The notes beneath the pieces are model-generated. The model saw only the letters and a program-made list of their open reading frames with translations, was not told the origin of the DNA and did not search any database. The translations under genes and the position numbers were made by a program. Source: JBLRWS01 sp047921075 (GTDB taxonomy: Bacteria > Bacteroidota > Rhodothermia > Balneolales > Balneolaceae). Taken from it: DNA of 18,914 nt. Numbering within the stretch: position 1 is the first letter of the stretch; each line of letters begins with the position of its first letter. Shown piece by piece: positions 6,492 through 13,964 of this stretch. Location of the stretch: the NCBI GenBank assembly GCA_047921075.1, contig JBLRWS010000046.1:1-18914 (forward strand). Reading direction: 5' to 3'.

Positions 6492-6971
6492 TCATTGTAG
6501 GTATCGAAGCGGGTCCAACGCCGCGCCCTCTTTCAACAATTCGAAGTGTAGAACCGGTTCAGCAACCATGCCGGTATTACCTGCGAAAGCGATGAGCTGA
6601 CCGGCCTCCACAACATCCCCGGCTTTTATATCGCCATAAAACTCAGATAAATGTGCATATCGGGTAATGTACCCGCCCGGATGCTCAATGTCGATCCTCT
6701 TACCATACGTTCCCCTTCCATCAACAGCGTGTACCACTCCGGCAGCAGAGGCTACCACGAAATCCCCGATTGCCACCTGAAAGTCGACGCCACTGTGTGG
6801 ATGTTCCGTTTTTAGCACAGGGTGTGTGCGAGGCCCGAATTCCGAAATCACCACTGCTTCCTGAACAACCGGAAATGAGAAAGCGGGGGTATCCGACACG
6901 GCATCTGTGTTAGCGGACAGTTGCAGGGTTACCAGAAAAGGCAGGGTGAGCAGTATGATAAAGGGTTTCAT
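6492..6971 (-). CDS. Exported LytM/M23-type peptidase-like protein, active site incomplete
   Basis: A 159-residue periplasmic protein: signal peptide at 1-20, then a single LytM domain (about 40-158) with no coiled coil or LysM. The zinc ligands are present: H59 and D63 in HSGVD, and H142 in the LHFE motif. H107 in RYAHL matches the first catalytic His. The first His of the usual HxH pair is V140 (PVLHFE), so one catalytic residue of classic LytM endopeptidases is missing. This resembles NlpD/EnvC-type domains, which activate amidases rather than cut peptidoglycan themselves; that role here is inferred. The C-terminal DPLRYL is also NlpD-like. It lies between NhaC and TraR/DksA genes on the same strand, 79 bp after NhaC. 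A hydrolase with weak or altered activity is the alternative. Confidence 0.82.
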   Translation of the reverse strand: MKPFIILLTLPFLVTLQLSANTDAVSDTPAFSFPVVQEAVVISEFGPRTHPVLKTEHPHSGVDFQVAIGDFVVASAAGVVHAVDGRGTYGKRIDIEHPGGYITRYAHLSEFYGDIKAGDVVEAGQLIAFAGNTGMVAEPVLHFELLKEGAALDPLRYLQ

Positions 6972-6994
6972 GAGAAGTCGATGATTGGTTCTTC

Positions 6995-7010
6995 CTCCGG
7001 TTTCCCGGAG
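6995..7010. promoter_or_regulatory. GC-rich stem-loop between NhaC and the M23 gene
   Basis: CTCCGG-TTTC-CCGGAG forms a perfect 6-bp GC-rich stem with a four-base loop. It starts 40 bases after the NhaC stop and ends 23 bases before the M23 ATG on the minus strand. The minus-strand downstream bases are GAAGAACC, without a T-run, so it is not a classical terminator for NhaC. The T-rich stretch (TGTTTTGTTT) lies on the plus-strand side. It may protect the NhaC mRNA end or affect M23 translation. Confidence 0.4.
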
Positions 7011-7050
7011 TGTTTTGTTTGTTCAGGATAAAGAATGGACCGTGCGTATT

Positions 7051-8610
7051 TTAAACAAAAGCCACTACCATAACGGCGTACATAATAGCCGCCAGCGTTC
7101 CGGCAAGAATGGCCAGCGGAAATTGCGTGGTTACATGATCCATTAAATCGCAGCCGGTTGAGAGGGAGCTAAGGATGGTGGTATCGGATATAGGCGAACA
7201 CTGATCCCCGAATACCGAACCACCGATCACTGCCGAAAAGCAGAGCATCAGAAAAAACGGATCGGGTATCACCGCCCAGGCCAGTGGCACGGCTACCGGA
7301 AATACCACCGCATAGGTTCCCCACGATGTCCCGGTCGAGAACGCAATGAGCATACAGAGTACCATTAAAATACCGGGCAGTGCCGCCGGCGCTACAATAT
7401 CGCCTACCATCTCCACCACAAACGCGGCGGTTCCCACGGCATCGGCTACCTCCTTCAGAGAAACGGCCAGTGCCAGAATCACCGCGCCAATGGTTACCCC
7501 CTTGCAGCCATCAATAAAGCCATCAATCGCCTCCTGCAACTTCATTCCCTTGGCCAGTGCAATGGTAATACCGGCAAGCACCGCCAATACAAACGCTTCC
7601 GCAATCAGCAGCGTGGGCGAATCGGTACGGCCCAAATAAAAATAGGTGTAGAAAAACGGAATGATCGCCACCCCCAACAACGCCCCAATCGGGCCAAAAA
7701 AGTCAATCAGTCCTGAGTTGTAATTCTTTGGCACTTTACGCTGGGTGAGCTCCTCGGCGGCCATGGGTGTAGCTCCTTTTCGGTTCAATTGGCCGGTTTC
7801 CCGCGACCGCTTGATCGCCGCCCGCATTTTTTTGCCGGGCACCCACGGTAGTTTTTCCCACGCAAACATCAGCGTAATAAGAATGGCAAAAATGGCGTAA
7901 AAATTGACCGCCACCGACGAAAAGAAAAAATTAACCCCGTCCTGTTGCGTCTCAAACATCGGAATGGTGCCGATGACCAGCCCGCCCACATAAAACGGCC
8001 ACACGTTAAAGGGAATCAACGTGGCTGCGGGCGATGCGGTAGAATCGACCATATAGGCCAGCTCCTCGTGCGACACATTATGTTTATCGGCCACCGGCCG
8101 CACCGTGGCACCGGTAAGCACCGTACTGATGGTACCGCCCTGATGAAAAACCAGGCCCATTATCCATGTAAAAAATTTCGCCGTTCTTGGGCCCTGCACC
8201 ATTTTATTGCTGGCCCATCGGGCAAACGTCTCTGCACCGCCGGTTCGGGTCCAGATGCCAATCAACCCGCCCAGTGCCCAGAGATACACCAGCAAAATCA
8301 TCGCAAAGCTTTCGGTGCCGATAGAGGGAATCAGAAATGCCTGTACTACGTTCAGGTCCCCGGCAATCACCCCGCCGAGGCAGATGCCGGTAAAGAGTGC
8401 ACTTACCACTTCGCGGGTCCAGAATGCCAAGACAATCGCCACCAGCGGCGGCGTAACCGACCACCAGCCAAAATGGCCGTTTTTTTCCGGAAAATCGCCC
8501 TGAAAGTATATGCCGGCAATCACCAATGCCGCAAAGAACCCGAAGAGAATGCGTTGTCGGGTCTTGGGGTCGGCAAATTTCTGAAGGTAGCGGGAGGTAT
8601 CGGTCGACAT
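7051..8610 (-). CDS. NhaC family Na+/H+ antiporter
   Basis: Inner-membrane sodium/proton antiporter of the NhaC family, 519 residues with about 12 hydrophobic segments. Family hallmarks are clear: HQGGTIST and MVDSTASPAATLIPFN in the first half, FSTGTSWGTYAVVFPVA in the second half, and the strongly conserved GDQCSPISDTTILSS stretch followed by CDLMDHVTTQFP near the C-terminus. A hydrophilic loop of about 60 residues (around 255-310) separates the two inverted halves, as expected. A role in sodium export and pH homeostasis fits a marine or saline lifestyle. Some NhaC-family members exchange organic solutes such as malate/lactate, so the substrate is not proven. The ATG at 8610 precedes the first helix by about 20 residues. 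The leader region shared with the divergent transglycosylase contains a long inverted repeat. Confidence 0.93.
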   Translation of the reverse strand: MSTDTSRYLQKFADPKTRQRILFGFFAALVIAGIYFQGDFPEKNGHFGWWSVTPPLVAIVLAFWTREVVSALFTGICLGGVIAGDLNVVQAFLIPSIGTESFAMILLVYLWALGGLIGIWTRTGGAETFARWASNKMVQGPRTAKFFTWIMGLVFHQGGTISTVLTGATVRPVADKHNVSHEELAYMVDSTASPAATLIPFNVWPFYVGGLVIGTIPMFETQQDGVNFFFSSVAVNFYAIFAILITLMFAWEKLPWVPGKKMRAAIKRSRETGQLNRKGATPMAAEELTQRKVPKNYNSGLIDFFGPIGALLGVAIIPFFYTYFYLGRTDSPTLLIAEAFVLAVLAGITIALAKGMKLQEAIDGFIDGCKGVTIGAVILALAVSLKEVADAVGTAAFVVEMVGDIVAPAALPGILMVLCMLIAFSTGTSWGTYAVVFPVAVPLAWAVIPDPFFLMLCFSAVIGGSVFGDQCSPISDTTILSSLSTGCDLMDHVTTQFPLAILAGTLAAIMYAVMVVAFV

Positions 8611-8660
8611 TTTGTTGCGCTGATCTGAATTGGAGTCGATAAAAAATCACTTTTTCGCAG

Positions 8661-8711
8661 CAAGAGCAACCTTATCTCTAAAAAGGATGTAAACTCTGCG
8701 CGTTGCTCTTG
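8661..8711. promoter_or_regulatory. 10-bp perfect inverted repeat in the NhaC/MltB divergent region
   Basis: CAAGAGCAAC at 8661-8670 and its exact reverse complement GTTGCTCTTG at 8702-8711 are separated by 31 bases. Allowing one bulged A, the match extends by CAG/CTG on the outside. The half-site centres are 41 bp apart, near four helical turns. The element could be a pair of operator half-sites, allowing looping, or a hairpin in the NhaC 5' leader. The rest of the 205-bp gap (8611-8815) is AT-rich and holds the short palindromes ATGATCAT and ATACGTAT, but no gene. Confidence 0.45.
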
Positions 8712-8815
8712 ACTGATGATCATAAATCAATCAAATTGTACTTGTCATCGATACGTATTCTCCCCCGGAATGCGTTAAGCAGAAAACACCCCACAGATAC
8801 AGACGGAGTCACGTT

Positions 8816-9613
8816 ATGAGCATTGCCCGGTTTCACACACATCTATTCGCAGTTTTAATCCTTCTTTTTGCCGCTTATCCCGCTGCTGCTCATGCCATTA
8901 CAGGTGATGCTGATCCCGAGCGAAACGATCAGCAGCAGCGACTCGCCGAGTTGGCCGAACGGTTTGCCGGCAAGGGGGTAGACATCAAATCTCACCTGAA
9001 CGACTCCCGTTTTGAGCTGTATGAAGGCATTGGCGATCGCTTCCGAAATTCCGCCGAACGCCGCACACTCACGCTCGATGAGTACAAACGCGTGCTCGGC
9101 TACGATGCCAAAAAAGCCAATATTACCGGCTTTCTGAAAACGCACGAAGCGAAACTTTCCGAAGCCGAGGAGACCTACGGCATTCCCCGATACGTCATCG
9201 CCGCCATTATCGGTATCGAATCGGACTTTGGCAAAAATATCGGCCGGCACAACCCCTTTAATGCCTACGCCTCGATGGTGGCTGTAAATTATCGCGCAGA
9301 ATTTGCCGAGGCACAGCTTACCGAATTGATGGAATTTGTAAACCGCCACGGTATTGATGTCTTTGAGCTCAAATCGAGCTATGCGGGAGCCATGACTTTT
9401 GCGCAATTCATTCCGTACTCGTTAAACAAGTGGTTTGTGGGGGATGATATCTTCGACATGAATAACAACATCATGTCGGTAGGCAACTACCTGGCCTACT
9501 TTAAAGAGCGTACCGGCAGTTTGGAGCGATCCGTTTTTCGATACAATCCGAGCCAGCTCTACACCGATGCCGTGCTCTCGCTGGCACGCGACGCCGAAGC
9601 ATTGATGAATTGA
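8816..9613 (+). CDS. MltB-like lytic murein transglycosylase (GH103)
   Basis: Periplasmic enzyme predicted to cleave the MurNAc-GlcNAc bond of peptidoglycan with formation of 1,6-anhydroMurNAc. It has 265 residues: a signal peptide (1-27, cleavage likely after AHA), then a catalytic domain. The catalytic glutamate is E135 in IGIESDFG, followed by the RHNPFNAYASM segment and GAMTFAQFIPYSL, which matches the family GAxGxxQFxPSS region. The C-terminal FRYNPSQLYTDAVLSLA is also typical. E. coli MltB is longer and a lipoprotein; this one has no lipobox Cys and no peptidoglycan-binding domain, so it should be soluble. It is divergent from NhaC. The next gene, 194 bp downstream, appears to have its own promoter. 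Confidence 0.88.
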   Translation: MSIARFHTHLFAVLILLFAAYPAAAHAITGDADPERNDQQQRLAELAERFAGKGVDIKSHLNDSRFELYEGIGDRFRNSAERRTLTLDEYKRVLGYDAKKANITGFLKTHEAKLSEAEETYGIPRYVIAAIIGIESDFGKNIGRHNPFNAYASMVAVNYRAEFAEAQLTELMEFVNRHGIDVFELKSSYAGAMTFAQFIPYSLNKWFVGDDIFDMNNNIMSVGNYLAYFKERTGSLERSVFRYNPSQLYTDAVLSLARDAEALMN

Positions 9614-9737
9614 GGTTTTCCTGTTATTTGACGCCGTATTCCTCATAGTTACGCCATACAAACAGCCCACCTTAACCATGAAATCTACCCCTGTTTGACT
9701 GATTCGGCTGCATTCTGTTTTTGATACTCGTAAAGCA

Positions 9738-9769
9738 TGTGTAAATATCAACAGAAAAGAGTAGCTTTG
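9738..9769 (+). promoter_or_regulatory. Bacteroidota-type promoter candidate for the alpha-oxoamine synthase
   Basis: TAGCTTTG at 9762-9769 fits the TAnnTTTG -7 element known from Bacteroidota sigma-ABfr promoters. TGTG at 9738-9741, 20 bases upstream, is one mismatch from the TTTG -33 element. Transcription would begin about 6-8 bases after the element, leaving a leader of about 30 bases before the ATG at 9808. The rest of the 194-bp gap (9614-9807) shows no gene. It is the best promoter match I found in the window. Confidence 0.5.
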
Positions 9770-9807
9770 CCGTTATCTATTGTTATGTTAACACCTGCAT
9801 CTACAGA

Positions 9808-11040
9808 ATGGATCTATTTGATAAATTAGAAACCCGACCCGGCCCGTTGGGAGAATTTACATCAGACGGTTACGGCTACTACACCTATCCAAAGCTCGAA
9901 GGCCCTATCGGACCGGAAATGTCCTTTAACGGGAAAAACGTTGTTGTTTGGAGTGTGAACGATTATTTGGGGCTGGCCAGCCATCCCGATGTAAAACAGG
10001 CGGATGTTGAAGCGGCTCAACAACACGGATTTAGTGCCCCGATGGGTGCGCGGCTAATGACCGGCAATTCCGATCAGCACGAAGCGTTGGAGCGGGAGCT
10101 TGCAGCATTCATCCACAAGCCCGAAGCGCTGCTGCTCAATTACGGCTATCAGGGCATTATGAGCATTATTCATGCACTGGTTGACCGCAACGACTGCCTC
10201 ATTTACGACGAGCTTAGCCACGCCTGTATTGTGGATGGCAAACAGCTGGCCATGGCCGACAAATCGGTATTTAAGCACAACGATATCGACAGCCTGGAAA
10301 AGCAGCTGAAACGGGCGCAGGCACATCAGAAACCGGGATCATCCACACTGGTGATAACCGAAGGGGTGTTTGGCATGACCGGCGACCTTGGCCGCCTCAA
10401 AGAGATTATTGCACTTAAGGAGAGGTATGATTTTCGCCTGTTGGTAGATGATGCCCATGGCTTTGGTACGCTCGGCAGCGATGGATCCGGTGCAGGCACC
10501 CAACTCGGCTGCCACGACGGCATCGACATCTATTTCGGAACGTTTGCCAAAGCGATGGCGATGATCGGCGCTTTTGTGGCCTCCGAGCCGCGTGTGATTA
10601 AATTTTTGCGAGCCAACGTTCGCAGCCAGATTTTCGCAAAAACCCTGCCGCTCGCACTGGTTCAGTCAGCTCAAAAGCGGCTTCAGCTTATCAAGGACCA
10701 TCCCGAATTGCGAGAAAAACTTTGGGCCAATGCTACCGCTCTCCGAGAAGGGTTGATGGAAATTGGTTACAACGTGTTGCCGTCAGAAAGCCCGGTTACA
10801 CCGGTGCTTACAAAAGGCAGCACCAAGCTCTGCCAGGAAATCATGTACACACTTCGCGAAGAGCACGGCATTTTTGTGAGCGGAGTGGCTTATCCGGTGG
10901 TGCCGCGCGGTATGGTGCTCATTCGGCTGATTCCCACAGCGTCACACACGCCCGAACACATTAGCCGGACACTGGACGGCTTTGAAGCAATTAAGGAGCT
11001 GGTGTACGAGGGCAGCCGAATCGAAGAGCTGTCGGTGTAG
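9808..11040 (+). CDS. PLP-dependent alpha-oxoamine synthase family enzyme (serine palmitoyltransferase/cysteate acyltransferase-type candidate)
   Basis: A 410-residue fold-type I PLP enzyme of the family that condenses an amino acid with an acyl thioester and releases CO2. Active-site elements are present: stacking H138 in DELSHACIVDG, D214/H217 in LLVDDAHGFG, and the PLP lysine K248 in GTFAKAMAM. The GARLMTGNSDQHEALE and NDYLGLASHP segments are family marks. It belongs to a form common across Bacteroidota that starts near F-x-K-x-x-x-x-x-GPLG and is usually annotated only as aminotransferase class I/II. Candidate products are 3-ketosphinganine (serine palmitoyltransferase) or the capnine precursor (cysteate acyltransferase). 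The latter is attractive because related halophiles such as Salinibacter make sulfonolipids. 2-Amino-3-ketobutyrate CoA ligase or 8-amino-7-oxononanoate synthase cannot be excluded. No biotin gene is adjacent. Confidence 0.8.
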   Translation: MDLFDKLETRPGPLGEFTSDGYGYYTYPKLEGPIGPEMSFNGKNVVVWSVNDYLGLASHPDVKQADVEAAQQHGFSAPMGARLMTGNSDQHEALERELAAFIHKPEALLLNYGYQGIMSIIHALVDRNDCLIYDELSHACIVDGKQLAMADKSVFKHNDIDSLEKQLKRAQAHQKPGSSTLVITEGVFGMTGDLGRLKEIIALKERYDFRLLVDDAHGFGTLGSDGSGAGTQLGCHDGIDIYFGTFAKAMAMIGAFVASEPRVIKFLRANVRSQIFAKTLPLALVQSAQKRLQLIKDHPELREKLWANATALREGLMEIGYNVLPSESPVTPVLTKGSTKLCQEIMYTLREEHGIFVSGVAYPVVPRGMVLIRLIPTASHTPEHISRTLDGFEAIKELVYEGSRIEELSV

Positions 11041-11118
11041 TTGTTATTTTAACACTTTTTTACCGGCCTGTTTCTGTTCGGGAAGTATCTTTCAGCAAAC
11101 CCAACGCTTTATAACCCA

Positions 11119-13230
11119 ATGATGAAATTACGCCAGCAACTGATTCTCGCCACCCTCTTTATCTTCGCCGCGGCCGAATGGTCGGCGGCACAAACCACAG
11201 ACTTTACGATTCCGGCCGACTCGGAGCGCCTTACCCTCGAGTCGATCTTTCTGGAACCGGTAATTCCCGGCATTCGCCCTTCTCTTCGGTCGTTCTCTCC
11301 CGACGGCAGCGCCATTTACTACTCCTGGAACGACTCCTCCTATTTCGACACCGGAATTTACTCGCTCTCACTGTCGGGGGGCGAACCCGAGCCACTGGAA
11401 GAGACCCCGCCACGGGTTGTACACTCACCTGACAACCGAAGAATTGCATATACAAAAGATGGGGATCTCTATCTGTCACACACAGACGGAACCGGCGAAC
11501 AGCGGATTGTCGCTTCCCAATCGTCCGAGTTTAATCCCCAATGGTCACCCAACGGTCGCATGCTTGCGTTTATGCGCGACGGAGATGTTTGGGTAACCCA
11601 CACCACCCGGCCCGAGATTGTGCAGGTAACCCGGCGCGGTAACAACGGCCCCTCGTTTACACTTCGCGGATGGGCCGGCAACGAGCGGCTGATCGTAAGT
11701 CAAACGGATAATTCTGACGCCCGCACCATCTACTTTCCAACCTATGCCGATGAGTTCGTTACTCCCGGCACTACAAGGCGCGGCATTCCGCACGTCACAT
11801 TTTTCACGGCCCATCTGGATGGTTCGCCATTAGACACACTGAGCGCGGGGGTACAGCGTACCTCGCCCGCGGCCACCCATAGCGGCAATTACATTCTCCT
11901 GGATTATTCCGATGCCGCTTTAAAAGAACGCCGTGTTCACCTGTTCGATACCCGCAACGATAGCGAGTCGATTCTTTTTGACGATCAAACCGAAGGATGG
12001 CTGCACGGCACAGCCCTTCGCACCGCCCCACGTACCGACCGGGCATTTCTTTTATCGGAACAGTCAGGCTGGAATCACCTCTATCTACTCGACTTTCCCC
12101 GCCAGCAAGTCACACAAATTACGAGCGGTGAGTACGAAATAACGTGGGCCGATTGGGTAGATGATCAAACCATTGTATATGCAAATAATCAGGCGGACTA
12201 TGGCGAGCGGCATCTTTTCCTGTACGATCTGCAATCGGATTCGCACCGGCAATTAACCGCCGACGAAGCGTATCGATACCAGTTCAGCCTCAGCCCCGAC
12301 CGCTCCACGCTGGTCTACGCCAAAACCTACTTTAACGAGCCGTACGATCTCTTCATGATCGATCTGGCCAACCCCGGCGAGGAGCTACAGCTCACACATT
12401 CCGTGCCCGATCGGTTTCATGATCACTACTGGCAAACGGAACAATATGTGCGCTTTACCGGCCGCGACGGAGAAACCGGACTCGCGATGTCGGTACTCTA
12501 CCCGGAGGATTACAACCCGGAGCGGCAATATCCGGTGGTGGTATTTGCTCACGGTGCCGGGTCGCTTCAGAATGTGTACAAAGGGTGGTCCAACAACTAC
12601 TGGCGCGAATACATGTTTCACCAATACCTCACCTATCACGATTACATTGTGGTGGAGGTCGATTTTCGGCATAGTACCGGCTACGGACGCGCCTTTCGCG
12701 AAGATGTAACCGACTGGATGGGCCGCTACGAAACCGAAGATATCGTGGACGGCCTCGACTGGCTGCAGGAGCACACCGGCGGCGCACTCGATCTTGGCCG
12801 GGTGGGAATTTACGGCGGTAGCTACGGCGGCTTTATGGCGCTCTACGCGCTCACGGCCGAACCGGAGCGATTCCATGCCGGTGCCGCCCTCCGAAAAGTG
12901 ACGAACTGGCGCAATTACTATTATGCCAATCCGTGGTACACCCTGCCGCGGCTGGGCGACCCCGATGAAGTGCCCGAACACTACGATCGAAGCTCGCCGC
13001 TAACCTATGCCGATGAACTTCAGCATCCCGTTATTTTGCTCCACGGACTGATCGACGACAATGTGGGCTTTCAGGATGCCGTACAGTATGCCGAAGCGCT
13101 GATCCAATCGCGCCATGAAAATTTTGAAATGATGATGTACCCCACCGAGCGCCACGGATTTACCAGCCCCAACTCCTGGTATGATGAGTATCTGCGCATT
13201 TTTAATTTCTTTGAAAAGCACCTCAAGTAA
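11119..13230 (+). CDS. Secreted S9 family prolyl oligopeptidase (DPP IV-type)
   Basis: A 703-residue exported serine peptidase. A signal peptide covers about 1-24. Residues about 40-440 form a beta-propeller with repeated TolB/WD-like blades (for example FSPDGSAIYYSW, NPQWSPNGRMLAFMRDGDVW and SLSPDRSTLVYAKT). The C-terminal alpha/beta hydrolase (about 450-703) has the nucleophile S568 in GGSYGGFM, D646 in GLIDDNVGF and H679 in ERHGFT, a complete triad in the order and spacing of DPP IV. The strand before the nucleophile region reads DFRHSTGYG, with RH where most relatives have RG. It probably trims proline-containing peptides in the periplasm or outside the cell. ATG codons at 11119 and 11122 are equivalent choices. 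It follows the oxoamine synthase after 78 bp; a TATCTTTC at 11086-11093 matches 7 of 8 bases of the -7 element. Confidence 0.93.
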   Translation: MMKLRQQLILATLFIFAAAEWSAAQTTDFTIPADSERLTLESIFLEPVIPGIRPSLRSFSPDGSAIYYSWNDSSYFDTGIYSLSLSGGEPEPLEETPPRVVHSPDNRRIAYTKDGDLYLSHTDGTGEQRIVASQSSEFNPQWSPNGRMLAFMRDGDVWVTHTTRPEIVQVTRRGNNGPSFTLRGWAGNERLIVSQTDNSDARTIYFPTYADEFVTPGTTRRGIPHVTFFTAHLDGSPLDTLSAGVQRTSPAATHSGNYILLDYSDAALKERRVHLFDTRNDSESILFDDQTEGWLHGTALRTAPRTDRAFLLSEQSGWNHLYLLDFPRQQVTQITSGEYEITWADWVDDQTIVYANNQADYGERHLFLYDLQSDSHRQLTADEAYRYQFSLSPDRSTLVYAKTYFNEPYDLFMIDLANPGEELQLTHSVPDRFHDHYWQTEQYVRFTGRDGETGLAMSVLYPEDYNPERQYPVVVFAHGAGSLQNVYKGWSNNYWREYMFHQYLTYHDYIVVEVDFRHSTGYGRAFREDVTDWMGRYETEDIVDGLDWLQEHTGGALDLGRVGIYGGSYGGFMALYALTAEPERFHAGAALRKVTNWRNYYYANPWYTLPRLGDPDEVPEHYDRSSPLTYADELQHPVILLHGLIDDNVGFQDAVQYAEALIQSRHENFEMMMYPTERHGFTSPNSWYDEYLRIFNFFEKHLK

Positions 13231-13265
13231 CGCCACTGTTCGAGATTGACGATGGAAACGGGCTG

Positions 13266-13964
13266 TCAGCGATCAAAATAGCTCCGCAGCTCGGCATCCA
13301 TCTCCTCTCGGCTCGCCTGCAGGTCTTTTTGGATGGTCCCTTTTTCGAGCAGAAGTATTCGATCGCAGATGTCGATGACGTGAATCAGGTCGTGGCTGGA
13401 GATAAGAAAAAGAGTGCCGCGCTGTTCGCGTTCCTGTTGGATAATCCGCTTTAGCCGCGTTTGCGATGTGGGATCGAGGCTTTCAAAGGGCTCATCGAGT
13501 ACCACCACGTCCGGCTGATGAAGCATCGCAGCGGCAATGCCCGTTTTTTTGATGTTTCCTTTCGAGAGTTCGCGAATCTTTTTATTTCCGCCCATTATTT
13601 CGCCGTTAAAGAGCGGGGCAAACTGCTCCAGCCGCAGCGCTACCTCTGCCTCCGTGAGGTGATGGATTTTCTGGAGAGTTTCGAAATACTCCTCCGGAGT
13701 TAAAAACGGCAGCAGCATGTGCTCATCAAGATAAGCGCCGGTCGTCTGTTTCCACGATTCATGCTCGCTGACAATCTCTCCGTTGATCTGCACATGGCCG
13801 GTGGTCGGTTTGATCAGGTCGAGCAGAATGCGAAACAGCGTGGTTTTACCCGCCCCGTTATTTCCCACCAGGCCAAAACAGAGATCGGCAGGAATGGAGA
13901 GTTCCGGTACATCCAGAACCGTTTCGGCGTTGTACATTTTGGTAACGGACTGTATGCTAATCAT
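13266..13964 (-). CDS. ABC transporter ATP-binding protein
   Basis: A 232-residue nucleotide-binding subunit. Walker A is GNNGAGKT (34-41), the signature is LSKGN (133-137) rather than LSGGQ, Walker B is VVVLDE (153-158), and the switch His is H191 in SSHDL. The usual Q-loop glutamine is replaced around YLDEH (79-83), which is common in Bacteroidota exporters of this type. The ATG overlaps the permease stop by four bases (ATGA), so the two are translationally coupled and should form one transporter. The order permease then ATPase, and the permease family, match DUF5687-containing ABC systems. The substrate is unknown. It converges on the S9 peptidase 35 bp away; no clear terminator hairpin was found between them. 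Confidence 0.93.
   Translation of the reverse strand: MISIQSVTKMYNAETVLDVPELSIPADLCFGLVGNNGAGKTTLFRILLDLIKPTTGHVQINGEIVSEHESWKQTTGAYLDEHMLLPFLTPEEYFETLQKIHHLTEAEVALRLEQFAPLFNGEIMGGNKKIRELSKGNIKKTGIAAAMLHQPDVVVLDEPFESLDPTSQTRLKRIIQQEREQRGTLFLISSHDLIHVIDICDRILLLEKGTIQKDLQASREEMDAELRSYFDR

Noticed and set aside
7945..8628. 227-residue plus-strand open frame opposite NhaC
   Set aside because: Fully antisense to strongly conserved NhaC sequence, with basic, unstructured composition and no recognisable motif.
8611..8815. Possible tRNA or small RNA in the NhaC/MltB gap because of the paired arms
   Set aside because: No cloverleaf, no T-loop sequence and no clear promoter-terminator pair; only the inverted repeat is supported.
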